DNA of 64,000 nucleotides from JACVRW01 sp963811055. GTDB lineage: Bacteria; Actinomycetota; Thermoleophilia; Solirubrobacterales; Thermoleophilaceae. The position numbers were made by a program, and so were the translations under genes. Shown piece after piece: positions 60,770 to 64,000 of this stretch (position 1 is the stretch's first letter; the number at the start of each line of letters is the position of its first letter). The stretch covers positions 558,001 to 622,000 of the forward strand of contig CAWEPQ010000001.1 in the NCBI GenBank assembly GCA_963811055.1, read 5' to 3'. The notes under the pieces were generated by a model, which worked only from the letters and a program-made list of their open reading frames with translations, made no database searches and was not told the origin of the DNA.

Positions 60770-63198
60770 CCGGCACCTCCTTCGTCCGGGCTGCTTGGGC
60801 CGCTGCCCGCGGAGCCCTTGCCGTGCTCGCCGAGCGACGGCGGGCCGCCGCCGTTCCCGCCTCCGTGGATGGCATCCCACACCCGCATCGGGGTGAGCGG
60901 CATGTCGATCCAGCTCACTCCGAGCGGCTCGAGCGCATCCAGTACGGCCGCGGTGACCGCAGGGGTGGCGGCGATCGTGCCCGCCTCTCCGATGCCCTTG
61001 ACTCCGAGCGAGTTGACCGGCGACGGAGTCTCGGTGCGATCGGTCTCGAAGCTCGGCACCTCGGCCGCGGTCGGCAGCGCGTAGTCCACGAACGTGCCGG
61101 TCACGAGCTGGCCGTCCTCGTCGTAGACGATCTGCTCGTAGAGGGCCTGGCCGATCGCATGGACGATCCCGCCGTGCACCTGTCCGTCGATCAGCATCGG
61201 GTTGATCGCCGGCCCGCAGTCGTCCACCGCCACGTAGCGCACGACCTTCACCTTGCCGGTCTCCACGTCCACGTCCACCACGCAGGCGTGAGCGCCGAAC
61301 GGGAACACGAAGTTCTCCGGGTCGTAGAACGAGTTCTCCTCCAGCCCCGGCTCGAAATCGGTGGGGAGCTCGTTGGGCGGCACGTGCGCCGCGAACGAGA
61401 TCTCGGCCATCGTCATCGACTTGTCGGGAGAGCCGCGCACCTGGAACTTGCCGTCCGCGAGCTCGATGTCGTCGGGCGACGCTTCGAGCAGCGCCGCACA
61501 GATGCGCTTGGCCTTCTGCTGCACCTTCTCGGAGGCCTTGGCCACCGCCTCGCCACCCACCGAGAGCGAGCGCGAGCCGTAGGTGCCCCAACCCCAGGGA
61601 CCCTGGTCGGTGTCGCCGTGGATCACGTCGACGTTCTCCGGGTCGATGCCCAGCCGGTCCGCCGCGATCTGCGCGAAGCTCGTGTCGAGCCCCTGGCCGT
61701 GCGGCGAGGTGCCCGTGAACACGGTGGCCGACCCGGACGGGTGCACGCGCACCATGGCCGACTCCCAGAACGCCGCCTGGAGGCCCACCCCCTGAGGGCC
61801 GACGGCTCGCGAGGGCGCCAGCCCGCAGACCTCCACCCAGGTGGAGAAGCCCACCCCACGATGGATGCCCTTCTCCCGCAGCTCCGCCTGCTCGCGCCGG
61901 AACGCGTCGAGGTCGAAGTTCTGGAGCAGCCGGTCGAGCGACCCGTGGTAGTCGCCCGAGTCGTAGACGATGCCCAGCGGCGTCTCGTAGGGGAACTCCT
62001 CCTTCGGGATGAAGTTCTTGCGCCGCAGCTCGAGCGGATCCATGCCGAGCTCGCGAGCGAGCTTGTCCATGGTCAGCTCGATCCAGTAGGTGGCCTCGGG
62101 CCGGCCCGCACCCCGGATCGCGTCCGTGGGCATCTTGTTGGTGAAGACGCCCGTGAAGTGCAGGTCGATGGCGGGCAGCTTGTAACAGCCGCCCATCACC
62201 GGGAAGCCCAGCTCGGGGATGAACGGCGTGAGCAGCTGCTGGTAGGCGCCGAGGTCGGCCACGATGCGGGCCTTGACGCCGGTGAGCGTGCCGTCCCGCT
62301 TGGCGCCCAGCGTCACGTGGGCCACCTGGTCGCGGCCGTGGTGCGACGTGCTCATGTGCTCGGAGCGCGACTCGGTCCACTTGACCGCCCGGCCCAGCCG
62401 CCTGGCCAGCGCGAGCACCAGCGCCTCCTCCGCGTACACCTGGAGCTTGGCTCCGAAGCCGCCGCCCACGTCGGGCGCCACCACGCGGATCTTGTCCTCC
62501 GGCATGTCGAGCATCCCGGCGAGCAGCAGCCGTGCGATGTGCGGGATCTGAGTGGACGAATAGAGAGTGAGGTTCTCTCCGCGCGGCTCGCCGATCGATC
62601 CGCGTGGCTCGATCGGAGCGCCCGAGGTGCGGTGGTTGGGCACACGCTGCTCCACCACCACGTCGGCCTCCGCCAGCGCCGCGGCGATGTCGCCGCCGCC
62701 CACGGCCCACTCGTGCGTCTTGTTGGTGCCGAACTCGTCCCAGACCAGCGCCGAGCCGTCCTCGAGCGCCTTCTCGGGATCAACCACCGCGGGCAGCGGG
62801 TCGTAGTCGACGATCACGTCCTCGGCCGCGTCCACCGCCACGTAACGATCGACGGCGACCACCACGGCCACCGGATCGCCCACGTGCTTGACCGCGCCGC
62901 GGCTGAGCGGCCAGTGGTCGGGGGTCTTGATCTCCACGCCGGGTGGGTCCCAGGCCATCGGGAGGGCCGACGCGAAGTCACGGGCGAGGTCCTCGCCCGT
63001 GAAGACGGCCACCACGCCGGGGTGGTCCTCGGCGGCCGACTTGTCGATCGCGAGGATCTTGGCGTGCGCCTCCGGCGAGCGGACGATCGCGGCGTGGAGC
63101 ATGCCCGGGAGCGCGATGTCGTCGACGTAGTTCGCCCGCCCGGAGATCATCCGGGGGTCCTCCTTGCGCTTCATCGCCTGGCCTACGTAGGTGGTCAT
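60766..63198 (-). CDS. coxL: Molybdenum hydroxylase large catalytic subunit, CoxL form II-like
   Basis: An 810-residue molybdopterin subunit of the xanthine oxidase family. The N-terminal part reads KRKEDPRMISGRANYVDDIA, cofactor motifs include VVAPDVGGGFGAKLQVYAEE and NSLGVKGIGEAGTIAATPAV. The active-site loop of true (form I) CO dehydrogenase is AYxCSFR, with the Cys that binds copper. Here it reads AIRGAGRPEA, like form II (AYRGAGR) but with Ile for Tyr. CO oxidation is therefore doubtful; an aldehyde or heterocycle is more likely. It ends in a Gly/Ser-rich tail. It overlaps coxS and coxM by four bases each. Confidence 0.94.
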   Translation of the reverse strand: MTTYVGQAMKRKEDPRMISGRANYVDDIALPGMLHAAIVRSPEAHAKILAIDKSAAEDHPGVVAVFTGEDLARDFASALPMAWDPPGVEIKTPDHWPLSRGAVKHVGDPVAVVVAVDRYVAVDAAEDVIVDYDPLPAVVDPEKALEDGSALVWDEFGTNKTHEWAVGGGDIAAALAEADVVVEQRVPNHRTSGAPIEPRGSIGEPRGENLTLYSSTQIPHIARLLLAGMLDMPEDKIRVVAPDVGGGFGAKLQVYAEEALVLALARRLGRAVKWTESRSEHMSTSHHGRDQVAHVTLGAKRDGTLTGVKARIVADLGAYQQLLTPFIPELGFPVMGGCYKLPAIDLHFTGVFTNKMPTDAIRGAGRPEATYWIELTMDKLARELGMDPLELRRKNFIPKEEFPYETPLGIVYDSGDYHGSLDRLLQNFDLDAFRREQAELREKGIHRGVGFSTWVEVCGLAPSRAVGPQGVGLQAAFWESAMVRVHPSGSATVFTGTSPHGQGLDTSFAQIAADRLGIDPENVDVIHGDTDQGPWGWGTYGSRSLSVGGEAVAKASEKVQQKAKRICAALLEASPDDIELADGKFQVRGSPDKSMTMAEISFAAHVPPNELPTDFEPGLEENSFYDPENFVFPFGAHACVVDVDVETGKVKVVRYVAVDDCGPAINPMLIDGQVHGGIVHAIGQALYEQIVYDEDGQLVTGTFVDYALPTAAEVPSFETDRTETPSPVNSLGVKGIGEAGTIAATPAVTAAVLDALEPLGVSWIDMPLTPMRVWDAIHGGGNGGGPPSLGEHGKGSAGSGPSSPDEGGAG

Positions 63199-63680
63199 GC
63201 GCGCACCCCGCTCTCGGCCGCGGCGAGCACCGCTTTGACGATGTTGTGGTAGCCGGTGCAGCGACAGAGGTTGCCCTCGAGGCCGTGGCGCACGTCCTCC
63301 TCGGAGGGATTCGGGTTGCGTGCCAGGAGATCGGCCGCGGCCATGATCATCCCCGGGGTGCAGAAGCCGCACTGGAGCCCGTGCTGCTCCCAGAACGCCT
63401 GCTGGAGGGGGTGCAGGGCGCCGTTGCCCTTCGGTGCCATCCCCTCGATCGTCGTGACCTCCGCGCCGTTGGCCTGGACGGCCAGCACGGTGCAGCTCTT
63501 CACGGCCTCGCCGTTCAGGTGAACGGTGCACGCGCCGCAGTTGGTCGTGTCGCAGCCCACGTGGGTGCCGGTCAGGCCGAGCTCGTCGCGCAGCCAGTGC
63601 ACCAGGAGGAGCCGGGGATCGACCTCGGCTTCCCGTGCCTCTCCGTTGACGCTTGCCTCCAGCGGAACGGTCGTGCTCAT
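63195..63680 (-). CDS. coxS: Molybdenum hydroxylase [2Fe-2S] small subunit
   Basis: A 161-residue iron-sulfur subunit. The N-terminal plant-type cluster is bound by Cys43, 48, 51 and 63 (GCDTTNCGAC and KSC), the C-terminal cluster by Cys104, 107, 139 and 141 (CGFCTPG and CRCTGY). It carries electrons from the molybdenum site to the FAD subunit. GGGAGGAAGC leads into the ATG. It is the first gene of the minus-strand operon, so the promoter should lie in 63681-63743, shared with the divergent hydrolase. Confidence 0.96.
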   Translation of the reverse strand: MSTTVPLEASVNGEAREAEVDPRLLLVHWLRDELGLTGTHVGCDTTNCGACTVHLNGEAVKSCTVLAVQANGAEVTTIEGMAPKGNGALHPLQQAFWEQHGLQCGFCTPGMIMAAADLLARNPNPSEEDVRHGLEGNLCRCTGYHNIVKAVLAAAESGVRA

Positions 63681-63743
63681 GCTTCCTCCCTCACTCGACT
63701 CCCTCCGGCGCTGATGCTAATCCAACGGGATACCCTCAGCGCA

Positions 63744-64000
63744 ATGCCTGCGATTCGGACCCGCCAGTTCCGGTATGAAGGCCATCGCTTGGTGTACGAC
63801 GAGTACGGATCCGGCGACCGGACGGTGCTCCTGCTTCCGCCGCTGCTCTTCTCGCGGAAGATCCACCGGCCGCTCGCCGAGACGCTCGCCGAGCGCGGGC
63901 ACCGTGTGCTCTGCCTCGACCTGCTCGGGCACGGCGACTCCGACCGGCCGCCCGAGATGGGGAACTACTCCATGCAGATCTTCGGGCGCCAGGGAATCGC
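63744..64000 (+). CDS. Alpha/beta hydrolase, 3' end outside window
   Basis: The first 85 residues of an alpha/beta-fold hydrolase: FRYEGHRLVYDEYGSGDRTV, LLLPPLLFSRKIHRPLAETL (the segment that usually holds the HG oxyanion motif, here PPLL) and RVLCLDLLGHGDSDRP, a strand-4 signature. The catalytic serine lies beyond the window. It is divergent from coxS. Confidence 0.85.
   Translation, partial: MPAIRTRQFRYEGHRLVYDEYGSGDRTVLLLPPLLFSRKIHRPLAETLAERGHRVLCLDLLGHGDSDRPPEMGNYSMQIFGRQGI

Overview
The window is high-GC actinobacterial DNA and fits the class Thermoleophilia (Solirubrobacterales-like). Pointers are the codon bias, tRNA-Ala genes without encoded CCA, a secreted protein built of NSLRSDDL-type repeats with a short collagen-like stretch (10806-11501), several SnoaL/NTF2-like genes, and several large secreted proteins with Pro- or Ala/Arg-rich tails. 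This is inference from protein style; no 16S rRNA is present. At least three genes are broken by frameshifts, so sequencing error or real decay must be kept in mind.

Layout. 0-4.6 kb: end of a D,D-carboxypeptidase, tRNA-Ala(UGC), a broken PD-(D/E)XK nuclease, a methyltransferase divergent from glutamate dehydrogenase, and an acidic protein. 4.64-7.55 kb: tRNA-Ala(CGC) whose 3' part is repeated perfectly (44 bp) 2.8 kb downstream; between the copies lie a crippled tyrosine integrase, a GT1-type glycosyltransferase, an integrase fragment and IS21-like ends, i.e. a decayed island. 7.6-13.5 kb: small metabolic genes, a repeat protein, and a flavin amine oxidase divergent from a TetR regulator. 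13.5-18.6 kb: a tightly coupled polyamine-type ABC importer operon (potD-B-C-A) followed by a class II glutamine amidotransferase. 18.6-26.5 kb: SnoaL genes, an HD/LuxR fusion, a signal-less type I binding protein, a cupin, a phosphotransferase, a YCII protein and a ureohydrolase.

26.5-38 kb is an envelope/secretome region: a beta-helix protein with a lipoprotein partner, then on the minus strand a secreted lipase-like hydrolase, a subtilisin-like protease, a Pro/Val/Asp repeat protein and a membrane protein fusing a peptidoglycan-binding domain to a serine-recombinase-like domain that lacks the catalytic serine. 39-42.4 kb: a frameshifted P450, a MarR regulator and an MFS pump with a perfect 24-bp palindrome in front. 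42.4-50.1 kb: a cyclic-di-GMP-I riboswitch in front of a DUF3494 ice-binding-like protein, an L,D-transpeptidase and an 1.8-thousand-residue secreted protein with a metallophosphoesterase domain and 13 Ig-like repeats, suggesting c-di-GMP control of surface proteins. 50-56.7 kb: AlkZ-like protein, EamA exporter, ABC-2 exporter, MocR and MarR regulators. 56.7-63.7 kb: a minus-strand molybdenum hydroxylase operon (coxS-coxL-coxM, MoxR ATPase, VWA protein, MobA-like transferase, CoxG). The window ends in an alpha/beta hydrolase.

The most unusual items are the membrane-tethered pseudo-recombinase (29.1-30.4 kb), the c-di-GMP riboswitch (42.5 kb), a 38-bp palindromic repeat found just behind two unrelated genes (3987 and 28974), and the decayed tRNA-Ala island.
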